Assembly (NCBI GenBank): GCA_033398695.1
Contig: CM065802.1
Span: forward strand, 79,222,096 to 79,286,095
Length of the DNA: 64,000 nt
Direction of reading: 5' to 3'
DNA from: Orobanche coerulescens
Lineage: Eukaryota; Streptophyta; Magnoliopsida; Lamiales; Orobanchaceae
Positions 55,839 to 64,000 of the stretch are shown here, piece after piece; position 1 is the stretch's first letter, and each line of letters starts with the position of its first letter. Both the position numbers and the translations under genes were made by a program. Under the pieces are notes generated by a model. It was not told the origin of the DNA. It searched no databases and worked only from the letters and a program-made list of their open reading frames with translations.

Positions 55839-57101
55839 ATGGCTACAAAAAGGAAGATTAGTACGAGGGCTAGGACACAATCATCCCCCACAAGAGGGGA
55901 GACATCACGAAGCCAAGCCAATTTAGAATCTCACCAATTCTCCGATCCGGAAATTCATAGAATATTCAACGAAAAAATCCGGCCTCGACCAATAATCCCG
56001 GAGCGGGGATTCACTCCTGCCCCCTAGGACGGTGAGCTTCTGACTATGATTGACGAGATGGGATGGGATCGTTTCACTGCGCCACCCGAGCCGGCTGTGA
56101 TCTCTATCGTCCAGGAGTTCTACGCCAGTGCTCTATTGCGACATATTCGGGCAGGGCAGATGATGGGGCAATCAGATACTCGGACTCAGGTCGTCGTCCG
56201 AGGCCATACTGTGGATTTTTCGGTGGCTGCAATTCAGAGACTATACGAGCTGCCAGTGGTGGACGAGACGGCGTATACGCAGAGTATGAGTAGCCTCATG
56301 AGGGAGGCTCTGCTTGAGGCACTCACACAGCCCGGTTCCGTCTGGGAGACGCGCGCCCCGGGTTCTTCAGCCTTTTATTTTAAGAGTTCACACCTTAGTC
56401 GGCTCGAGCGAGCCTGGTTATACTTCCTCTGCGCACGAGTCTATCCTACCTCGCAGATCCGCTCGGTCTTACTCTCTCGTGCCCGACTACTATATGTTAT
56501 CACTACCGGGCTCAGATTCGATGTGGCCCCTAATCTGGTCCGATCTATTCTTCAGTGCATTCAAGGAGGGGCCATGACGGGGCTGAAGCACCCATCTCTC
56601 ATTTGCGCTCTATGCCGCCAGTCGGGCATGACTTGGTCGGATGATGAGCCAACACTAGCACCCCAGGGTCCGATTGATCATTGCATTATTTCTCATTTTG
56701 ACCAGTGGGGTGGAGCGCCGGCACATGTTCGGGGACGAGGAATTCTTCTTGACGAGCTACATGAGCAGTCCATCGAGCCTCTTGTTCTGATGCATGAGCA
56801 AGCGGAGTCTAGCCCATCGCCTGAGAGAGAGCACCTTCAGGCGATGTTTGACAGCCTGAGAGAGGAGATGCGGAGAGAGAGAGAGAGAGAGAGAGAGAGT
56901 CATCTAGCTGCTGTGGGAGAGGAGATGAGGAGATTTTCAGAGAGCCATCTAGCTGTTTTGAGAGAGGAGATGCGGACAGAGAGAGAGAGAGAGAGCCTCC
57001 TCGCAGCTGTCCAGGAGGAGATGAGCGAGCAGGCCCGCCGGGCCAATCAACGTGAGGAGAGGGGAGTTTACTTTCAGTTATTTTTTTTACTTATTCGTTG
57101 A
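55839..57101 (+). CDS. Ath1 ORF3, putative plant transposon protein domain
   Basis: Start ATG 55839 (MATKRKISTRARTQSS), directly after a predicted splice acceptor. One in-frame TAG at 56025-56027 separates the first 62 codons from a clean 351-codon frame (56046-57101). The sequence has RPIIPERGF, then MGWDRFTAPPEPAVISIVQEFYA, VVVRGHTVDFSVAAIQRLY and LIRSI-type helical segments. These match the putative plant transposon protein domain (PF20167-like) found in Athila-like elements. The C-terminus is three imperfect repeats of REEMRRERERE...SHLAAVGEEM, forming a charged coiled coil over a (GA)n tract. Role unknown; its position corresponds to the env-like third ORF of Athila, but no membrane segment is convincing. 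Possibly functional but for the stop. Confidence 0.75.
56873..56899 (+). repeat. Coding (GA)n microsatellite
   Basis: agagagagag run encoding alternating Arg-Glu in the ORF3 coiled coil. Confidence 0.9.
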
Positions 57102-58207
57102 CATTTTTTGTTATTTTTGACGCTAGCCTTGCTTGTCTTGATTTTATTTGAATTCATGGATTTTGCATATTTCCTTGTGTAAAATTGATGATACGATACT
57201 GATTTCTTTTTGAAGAAACGGTTGAGTTTTGGTCGAGTTTGCAATCAGTGATAATTGTTTCCTCTGAGTATTCATTTAGGTCTAAAATTCTTTCGTTATT
57301 GTAGAAATCTTAGCATATAAGAAAAGAGACATACGTGTTTTCAAATCGCCGTCTATACGTTTGGTTACACTTTTCGTGTAGCTAGTCGTCCAGTAACATG
57401 AGTCTTGTTGGCACTTAAATTGAGTTTAGAGTCGGATAGTTTTTCCCAAAAAGTCGAGATATTATACATATTCTATGATGGGAAGTTTAGTAACCGGGGG
57501 TATTCACGTGACCCGTTGTTTACTCTCGCGTAAAACGACAACTCTGAATAGACTAATAGTTTAGAGATATCGCATTACCAATGATGGGAAGCCTAGTAAC
57601 CGGGGGTATTCACGTGACCCGTTGTTTACTCTCGCGTAAAACAGCAACCTTGACGTACGGGAATTGCTATTCGAGTTTTTTTTCCGCTGTAGAGGGGGAA
57701 TTAGTAACTAGAAGCATCCATATGCCCCATGAGTGTATTTTACGTCAAACGGTTCCCTAATACATGAGAATGGAAATCCACCCTAGGATTATCCCAATGA
57801 AACATCCCAAGATCCGAACCTAGTGGTTAACTCGAATCTTTATTATGATCATACATAAGGGAATGCTGTCCAGGGATTATTTTTGACGATGAAACTCTTG
57901 AATTTTTGCCACTTGACTGTGGGACTGGGCGAGTTGGCTTGTTTAATCTAACCCTTCATACTGGCGGTCGGTTAAATTCACGCTTGTTAATCTTTGAGCT
58001 TGATTTTCTTCATGAACGATTGATTAGCACTAAAAATGGTTACTTTGTGGAATCAGTGTCCTTGATGTGACTCACTATTACGATACTCGTATTATTCTTT
58101 GAGATTTTCAGGGTAGTATTGATTAAGCTGAGCACTATGGATTTGCCAGATCATTCACGATACTTCTTATTTGAAATTGATTTTTGCTTGAGGACAAGCA
58201 AATGCTC
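57102..58207 (+). other. Ath1 3' untranslated region with 106-bp tandem repeat
   Basis: No ORF. gatgggaag at 57477 and 57583 starts two near-identical units of a 106-bp repeat containing accgggggtattcacgtgac. A degenerate third copy lies near 57690-57760. Confidence 0.85.
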
Positions 58208-58222
58208 AAGTTTGGGGGTATT
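58208..58222 (+). other. Ath1 polypurine tract
   Basis: caagtttgggggtatt directly before the 3' LTR, preceded by gaggacaagcaa, the usual context in Athila-type elements. Confidence 0.88.
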
Positions 58223-59512
58223 TGTTAGGCGTATTTTTATGCGCTTATTTATCATTATTTTATATCTATTTTAAGTCTAAATCTGCATAAATGAGCTTTT
58301 GATGCACTATCTTTATATGTTTTGAAGGAAATTGGAGTCCGAAAGCCTAAACGACGAAAAACGAGCGAAAATGACAAATTTTGGTTTGGGCTGCGGCACA
58401 ATGAAGCTGAGCCGCGGCACACACACGGACAGCATGAGCCCGAACACACTGTACCGGGGGCCGCGGCACGCACTTACTGAGCCGCGTCCCATGAAGGAAA
58501 ATTGTGCCCAGGCATAGGGCACTGAACATGTTGAGCCGGGGCACACACTTACTGAGCCGCGGCCTGCGGGGCGGTTTTGATGTGTCTGCCGCGTTTCTGG
58601 GCCGTTTTTGGAGCTGTTCTCGACCTAATTCCCGGACGCGTTTTGGAGACGAATGATGGTTATAAATAGGGATTTAAGGTCTGAAGAGAGATCATCCAAG
58701 AAAAGGAGAAAACACCAAGGAGCAGAGAGCGGAAGCTAGAGAACGGAGGAATCCAAGTTCTTCAAATGCGTTTGATTTCTATTATGCTTTCTTTAATTCT
58801 TTATGTATTATTAGTTTCTAGCATATCGGGCTAGAATTCTATTCTAGGATTTTGATAAAACCGAGGTTTTGACGAATTAACTTTTGATTTTGCATTATTA
58901 AAATATATTTTCCTTTCTTATTGAGTTTTCCCAATTGTTTTAATTACTGTCAATTATTTGGCCTATGATTGATTTGTCTTGATTACGCAACTCGAATCGT
59001 GAGAGGAGAGTTGGTAGGAAAAATTGGTTAGAACCGTTTTATCTTGTGAGATAGGAATACACTCATAGGAATTACGTGGCCTTTCTGAAGATTTCGTACT
59101 TTTTGCCTATTGTCGAATTAATTCACCTAGGAATAGAGTGTGTTATTCGCCTTAGAAAATTCTATTGACCTCGGGAGAGGCGGTAGAGTATTTTAGCAAT
59201 CTTCGCCTTCAATAAATTGGGAAATCATTAAATTCATATAATCAAGAGTAATTCGGATAAACCGAGGTGGATTCACAATCCTAGATTAATTCCCTATTTC
59301 ATCTCCTTTCTTCGAACAATCGATCTTACTATTTATTCTTTTATTAATTTTCTTTAATTATTATTTGCACCTCAAATTTCGATAGTTCAAATAAAATTAG
59401 AATACGCATAAATCGGTAATTAGTGAGTCAGTCCTCGAGGGAATGATACTTTATTACCACTTTATTACTTGCTTACCAAAACGTGCACTTGCCTCCACCG
59501 AATCTCGCAACA
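58223..59512 (+). repeat. Ath1 3' LTR
   Basis: 1.29 kb, tgttaggcgta to cgcaaca. Followed by the TSD agctc and the rest of TG2 gag. Confidence 0.93.
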
Positions 59513-60336
59513 AGCTCGCCCAACGTTAACTGGAATATTCGGCACTTGGTCGCGTCTGATGCCCCACACCCGGTCATGTAAATCCGGAACTTGCTTAGAT
59601 GAGTCTCGGGGTCCGACCTCCCGTCATACAAAGGTGTTTTGGGAGGAGCGATCCTTGGTTGCACGGGGGCAAACTCGATGTGGACCGCGAGTGGCTCAGT
59701 CGATCCGATGATCTTTCTACTGGCGTTTGCCCCAGTTTCCATGAGCGCTTTCATCTCGTCGAGTTGGTACTGCATAGCGGCCATCGCTGCGGCCTGGCTG
59801 CTCGCGGCTAGGCGCTCGGAGCGGGAGCCTAGGCGATCAAGTACTGATCCCCTGGCTCCACTGACCTGTATTTGGTTCGGATTTGGGTATGCCGACCTCC
59901 TGGTGACGGACTCGAATTCCGTCGTCTCATGGTTGGGACCAGAATGCCCGGGTCGCCACGATGGATCGCTTCCCAGGCGGTTGAAAATGGAACCGTCCCG
60001 CCTCGTGAGAGCCTTTTCTCGTGAATCGGGGCTTTCTGACGATCGCTCGACCAGTAACCCCTTGAGCTTCCGTTTGCCCGTGCGGTGGATGGCCGAGGGG
60101 GTTATAGCGGGCGCTGCGCATGCTCTCCGTTGCTCCCTTAGGATGGCCATAGCCTCCTCGATCTGTTCCGCGGTTTCGAACTGGTCGAGCGAGAGGCTGG
60201 GGCCGTCCCTCAGGGGCGGGATCGAGAGTCTTGCGCCGCTGTGGCTACCCTCTGTCGTAGCCTGGGGCTCGTATTGAGCCGGAATATGAAGTCCGGCGGT
60301 TCTGAGAGTGGCTCTCTTCGCTGTGGTGGCAGACAT
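59513..60336 (-). pseudogene. TG2 gag, N-terminal part
   Basis: Start ATG at 60336 by homology to TG1 (MSATTAKR); an extra Met codon at 60339 precedes it. 274 open codons with no internal stop: Pro/Ser-rich region, ETAEQIEEAMAILREQ, RLGSDPSWRPGHSG, QLDEMKALMETGA and the capsid entry PKTPLYDGRSDPETHLS followed by MTGCGASDATKCRIFQL. The frame is cut at LTLGEL by Ath1 and resumes at 50745. Start and N-terminus look intact, so before Ath1 arrived this gag may have been translatable. Confidence 0.85.
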
Positions 60337-60339
60337 CAT

Positions 60340-60450
60340 TATTCTGAGGGTTTTTCTTTAAAGAACAGTGAGTGTTTCTTCAAGTATATGCCCCGGAGAA
60401 CATTGAGTGTTCTTCGAGATGGTAGGAATGAAAATGAAGGTTAAGATAGC
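60340..60450 (-). other. TG2 gag leader
   Basis: Contains two copies of a (c)agtgagtgtttcttc/attgagtgttcttcg block as in TG1. No ORF. Confidence 0.6.
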
Positions 60451-60468
60451 CCTTCTTCTAGCGCCAAT
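60451..60468 (-). other. TG2 primer-binding site
   Basis: Minus strand ATTGGCGCTAGAAGAAGG next to the 5' LTR; same type as TG1. Confidence 0.7.
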
Positions 60469-61560
60469 TGTTGATACCCAAAATATTATCCGGAGATGAT
60501 ATGCTGGAATGGTCGAGTAACAAACAAAATGCGAGAGCACGTCCGTGGGGAAGTAAATAACACAAGATTTGTCAGGGTTGTTAGTCCTGGGCTTGAATGC
60601 TCTCGCGAGATATTATTAATACGAACACTTGGGAGTACAAATATTAATGTTAGAGTACAATTACAATGAGTGTAAAGAACCTAGTTATCTTAGCTCTTGA
60701 GTGCTGAAGATTGCCGGAAGAACCAGAGTTGATGCTCTGTGAGTTCTTGTAACAACGATGGAATGTTGTGTTGACTGTGAGAAATCGACGGCCTCTCACT
60801 GTGTGAATTAGCTGAACTCTCGTATGAAGTAGTTTCTGTACTTGTGAACCTCTTAAAGTTTGAGCTTCTGAATTTCTGAACTATAGGGAGTTCTCGTTTC
60901 TGCTGACCGTCTCTTGGTTAAGAGGTTCTGAGAGAGAAATACTAGATAGATTCAAGAGAAAGCTGAGAGGCTGAATTTCTAAACCTTTCTCCAGTTGCAG
61001 GAGGCTCTCTATTTATAGGACTGGGAGTCACTGGGCGATCGCCTTTGCTGTATTATAATAAGCGAGCGATCGTCTTTAGCACATGAGTTGGTCTACTTGA
61101 AGTCCGCAGCAGCTGCTGGCAGCCAGATGTGTGAACCAGTGAGAAGCCAACACGCGTCTATGTCGCTGTCTTGGGAGGCCCTACCTAGGACCTTTCGGCG
61201 GGTCTGTCGATAGGTGAGGCCGTCCTTGTCACTGACAGCTGCTGATGGGCTGGAGTCAACGATCCATATTCTGTGGCGCCATTCGCGGATCTGTACATGG
61301 GTCCTAGCTCCGTGATCCAGTCTTCATAAACTTGACGGACGATGGCCTTGTACGTGGCATAGGATGGTCGTCCTTGATCGGGCACCAGAGTCGATCGCTA
61401 GGTGCCAAAAGGCGATCGCCCCAGACGTCGATCGCTCGGTACCTGAATTCGGTATAGACTCTTCGCTTTGGCAAGTCTACCTTGGATTTATTTGATGTTG
61501 TCTTTGGTCGCTCGGCCTTTACGCCGATCGCCGTCGAGGCGTATAAATCGTCGCATAACA
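60469..61560 (-). repeat. TG2 5' LTR
   Basis: 1.09 kb, tgttgatacccaaaa to cgcataaca; TATA (minus TATAAATA) at 61010-61017 with GCGATCGC words to its right. Confidence 0.93.
61010..61017 (-). promoter_or_regulatory. TG2 5' LTR TATA box
   Basis: TATAAATA on the minus strand, upstream of the gag leader in transcription direction. Confidence 0.6.
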
Positions 61561-61565
61561 ATAGT

Positions 61566-64000
61566 GTTCTTGGTGTTCTTGGTAGAATTGTTCGATTCTT
61601 GATGTTAGTAGGATCATATATTGGAAAATATGATAATATACACCTTGAATCATGAATGAGGATTATTTAAATGTTAGAGAATATCGAATTTCGTTGTTTT
61701 GATGGCTATGAACAAGGTTTCGAATCATTTAGTGTTCTTGAGGAACTCCTTGATGAATTGAACATAGCAAGACGATCGTAGGAAGAATTATCGGTATCTT
61801 TAGATATGAAGATCGAATGTTCTTGATTGTAGTGGTAGAATTCGTATGTTCTTGATGAAATATGAATCATGATATCAATTTGGAATCCGGAAAGATTGTG
61901 ATTGATCACCGAATATGAGTTACTTTACATTCTTATCCGTAATTGTATTTTGGTTATGAATGCGTAATTGTTCGAGTTGGATTGTTCAGACTTGTGTCTA
62001 ATCGAGATATTGCGAAATCGTTGAGTTTGTCGATTGGTTATATTGATTGGTAATTATTGGATTTCGGTTCAACATGTATTCGTAAATGGTTTGAGTATTC
62101 TATTTGGTTTTGTATGTGATCGAAGTGTCATTGAACCATTGAGATCGATTGGTTGGCTATGTCGGTTATTAATAGTTATCAAATTGTTGCTATTTGTATT
62201 ACTTAAATAGGTTGAGATTATTGATCGGTGATTATAACCGTGTGTTGCGGTCGAGCTCGAGAATGTTCGTAGATTGCAGTGGTCAGGGCTGAGGAGCTCA
62301 AAGACGAAGACAATGAGATAGGTAGCGGTTTCATCATCGTCGTATCGGTATCGAGGCAAGTTATTACTTGCTCAATTATAATATTTAATGAATGGTTTCC
62401 GTTTCATTTGTTTATAATTCGCATAACAATGTTTATAATCGTAATCACATGAGATTTGAGATTATAAATTGTATTCGAGTTTTGGGAGTTAAATCCTAAT
62501 ATATATGCTTTATCTCGGTTATTGGCATATTCGGGTATCAAAGTTACGTTGCGATAAATATGAGGATGTGAGTATCTATAGTCCGTGGTACGTTGGGATC
62601 GCCGAGTATTAAGGATAAATATGGATTTGACATCGAGATTTCTCCTGAAGGATTCGGGACAAGTATCTTAGTTTGATTCGGTTTAGTGTTGATGTTGTTG
62701 ATCATGCAGGTTGTCATTCATGTTGCTGAACATGAAGTCGTCCTAGTTGTTTCATCATAGTGTCGTTCATGTTTTTTATTCAAATGTTGTTCATGTTGAT
62801 GAACATATTGAGTTGTATATATGTATGCATAATTGCATTGTTTATGTTGTAAATGATCTGATGGGATCACGAAGATCTATGCTGAGGGCGCTGGATCGGA
62901 TGTCCACCATGCGTTGGTCCGACGGGATCATCATGGGGATCTATTCTGAGGGCGCTGGATCGTTGGACAGGTTTTCCACCATGCGTTGGTCCAACGGGAT
63001 CATCATGGGGATCTATGATGAGGGCGCTGGATCGTTGGATTACCCAGTATTGTGTTGATAGAATCATGTGGATTTGCATCGTTGGTTTTATATGTGTTTT
63101 TGTGCATATGTATATTGTTGGTTATCCACTTCATGTTGATCTAGTAGGATGATCAGGGGATCTATGCTGAGGGCGCTGGATCATGGGATTTCCTTTGAGT
63201 ATACAATGTTGTTATTGTTTTGAGCATATTGACGTGGTCATATGAATATGCATTTGTAGGTCTTGTGTTAGGACCGTGTCCGTATTGCATTGATCTGATC
63301 TTGGATTAGACTGACATGATTGTTGTGGTATTGTGCATCTTGAGGTATGTTCCGTATTTCCTTTGGTATTCGTCTTTTGTTGGACAATTGGTCATCGTCT
63401 TGGGATTTGATGATACTATCCGATGGATCGTATTGGTCAAAATAGGTATATTTCTGTATCGTGAGTTAGTTATGATAGTTTGAGAATCTTGAGTATTGTT
63501 TGAGGTACAATAGAGATAATATGTTCGAGTTTATTGGTTAATCGAGTACGAGATGCGAATTATGATGATGGTTATTCTGATGAGAATTATTTGAGTAAGT
63601 AAAGTTACTACGATAAGATTACATTGGTCGTATTCTTATTTTATCATTGGTATGTAATTATTAATGTGATGTGACGGTTATCATTGTTGGATACTATGGA
63701 TAACCCCGTCGTAGGCGTTCTTTTTAGGTGCTTGGATTATCGAGCTTGTAGCGGTCGTGGAGAGATAAGCTTCCCGGAGGATACTGGCTAGGGCATGTAT
63801 TTGTGAATTGAGTTCCTGATCAGTTATTGTATTCTGTTGTTAGAGCACTTTCAACTGTTATCTTTTCCGCTGCGTTCGTATTTTTAAATGACTTTTCGTT
63901 TCTGGTAACTTGAGTTACTTTGGAAATTGTTTTCTACACTTTCAAGTTTTGGCTGGTTGACCTCGTTCTCTCAAATGAGATTTTACGACGGTTTTCCATA
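61566..64000 (+). repeat. TekD LTR, right part (to window edge)
   Basis: Continuation of 43226-44290 after TG2. Near 63700-63790 it matches the reverse complement of solo-LTR positions 39420-39540 (gatgggg-type and ccgtcg blocks). By comparison with the solo LTR, about 170 bp of LTR lie beyond the window. Contains the 64-72 bp repeats at 62868-63040. Whether a full Tekay element follows cannot be seen. Confidence 0.8.
62868..63200 (+). repeat. Short tandem repeats in TekD LTR
   Basis: gagggcgctggatc at 62884, 62948, 63020 and 63169, with ccaccatgcgttggtcc between the first three (period 64-72 bp). Degenerate counterparts occur in the solo LTR near 40100-40230. Confidence 0.85.

Larger units (their letters stand above)
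50746..59512 (+). mobile_element. Ath1: Athila-type gypsy element without pol
   Basis: 8.77 kb, plus strand, inserted in TG2 gag with a perfect TSD agctc (50741-50745 and 59513-59517). LTRs 50746-51986 and 58223-59512, tRNA-Asp-type PBS, Athila-like gag and protease, a third ORF, a long 3' region and a classic polypurine tract. No RT, RNase H or integrase is found between protease and the third ORF, so the element is non-autonomous. Confidence 0.93.
44291..61560 (-). mobile_element. TG2: gag-only gypsy-type element with antisense ORF, split by Ath1
   Basis: 17.3 kb including Ath1, about 8.5 kb without it. LTRs 44291-45382 and 60469-61560; perfect TSD atagt at 44286-44290 and 61561-61565. The minus strand gives PBS, gag, tandem repeats, polypurine tract and LTR. 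The plus strand carries a multi-exon antisense ORF between gag and the 3' LTR, as in some Tat-lineage elements. No protease, RT or integrase. Related to TG1 by gag, PBS, repeats and LTR style. Confidence 0.92.

Noticed and set aside
1..64000. Host protein-coding genes
   Set aside because: Every long or domain-bearing frame belongs to a transposable element; no plant gene family was recognised.

Overview
This window is plant nuclear DNA made almost entirely of nested transposable elements. I see no host gene, rRNA gene or CRISPR array. The evidence is the element content: Ty1/copia pol, Ty3/gypsy chromovirus pol with an integrase chromodomain, Athila-type gag/protease, gag-only elements of the Tat type, an L1-like LINE, a tRNA-derived SINE and a MITE. 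This mix is typical of angiosperm heterochromatin. Element names used here (Cop1, TG1, Tek1 and so on) are local labels.

Left part (1-35758). Cop1 is a decayed plus-strand copia element with its 3' LTR at 3571-5142. It abuts a fragment of another copia gag (Cop2, 5143-5961). At 5962 begins the far end of the 3' LTR of Cop3, a minus-strand copia element whose pol remnant lies at 32252-34276. That one LTR (about 1.9 kb) is split into four pieces over 26 kb by three later insertions: TG1 (6083-10484, gag-only, TSD acgaa), Tek1 (10876-20759, Tekay-like gypsy, no TSD) and Tek2 (21995-32042, Tekay-like gypsy, TSD cctat). The 5' side of Cop3 is lost at about 34277, where a truncated Tekay-type LTR (to 35758) begins.

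Middle (35759-43225). An unassigned AT-rich stretch, possibly an Athila LTR remnant, is followed by a broken minus-strand L1 LINE (ORF1 and endonuclease only). Next comes a 3.85-kb solo Tekay-type LTR (39042-42894) carrying a 248-bp MITE, then a short interval with a SINE.

Right part (43226-64000). A plus-oriented LTR of the same family as the solo LTR (TekD) is interrupted by TG2 (44291-61560, TSD atagt). TG2 is a gag-only element that also carries an antisense, intron-containing ORF. Its gag is interrupted by Ath1 (50746-59512, TSD agctc), an Athila-type element with gag, protease and a third ORF but no reverse transcriptase or integrase. TekD continues to the window edge.

How the parts relate. 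Insertion order can be read directly: Cop2 before Cop3 before TG1/Tek1/Tek2, and TekD before TG2 before Ath1. TG1, TG2 and Ath1 encode Gag but no polymerase, so any mobility would depend on enzymes supplied by other elements. The most striking shared feature is that each LTR lineage carries its own CpG-containing palindromic word, repeated many times in U3 just upstream of the TATA box: TAGCGTGCGCTA in Tekay types, TTACGTACGTAA in TekD, GCCGCGGC in Ath1 and GCGATCGC in TG1/TG2. All coding sequences carry stops or frameshifts except short stretches, so I list them as pseudogenes unless a long frame survives.
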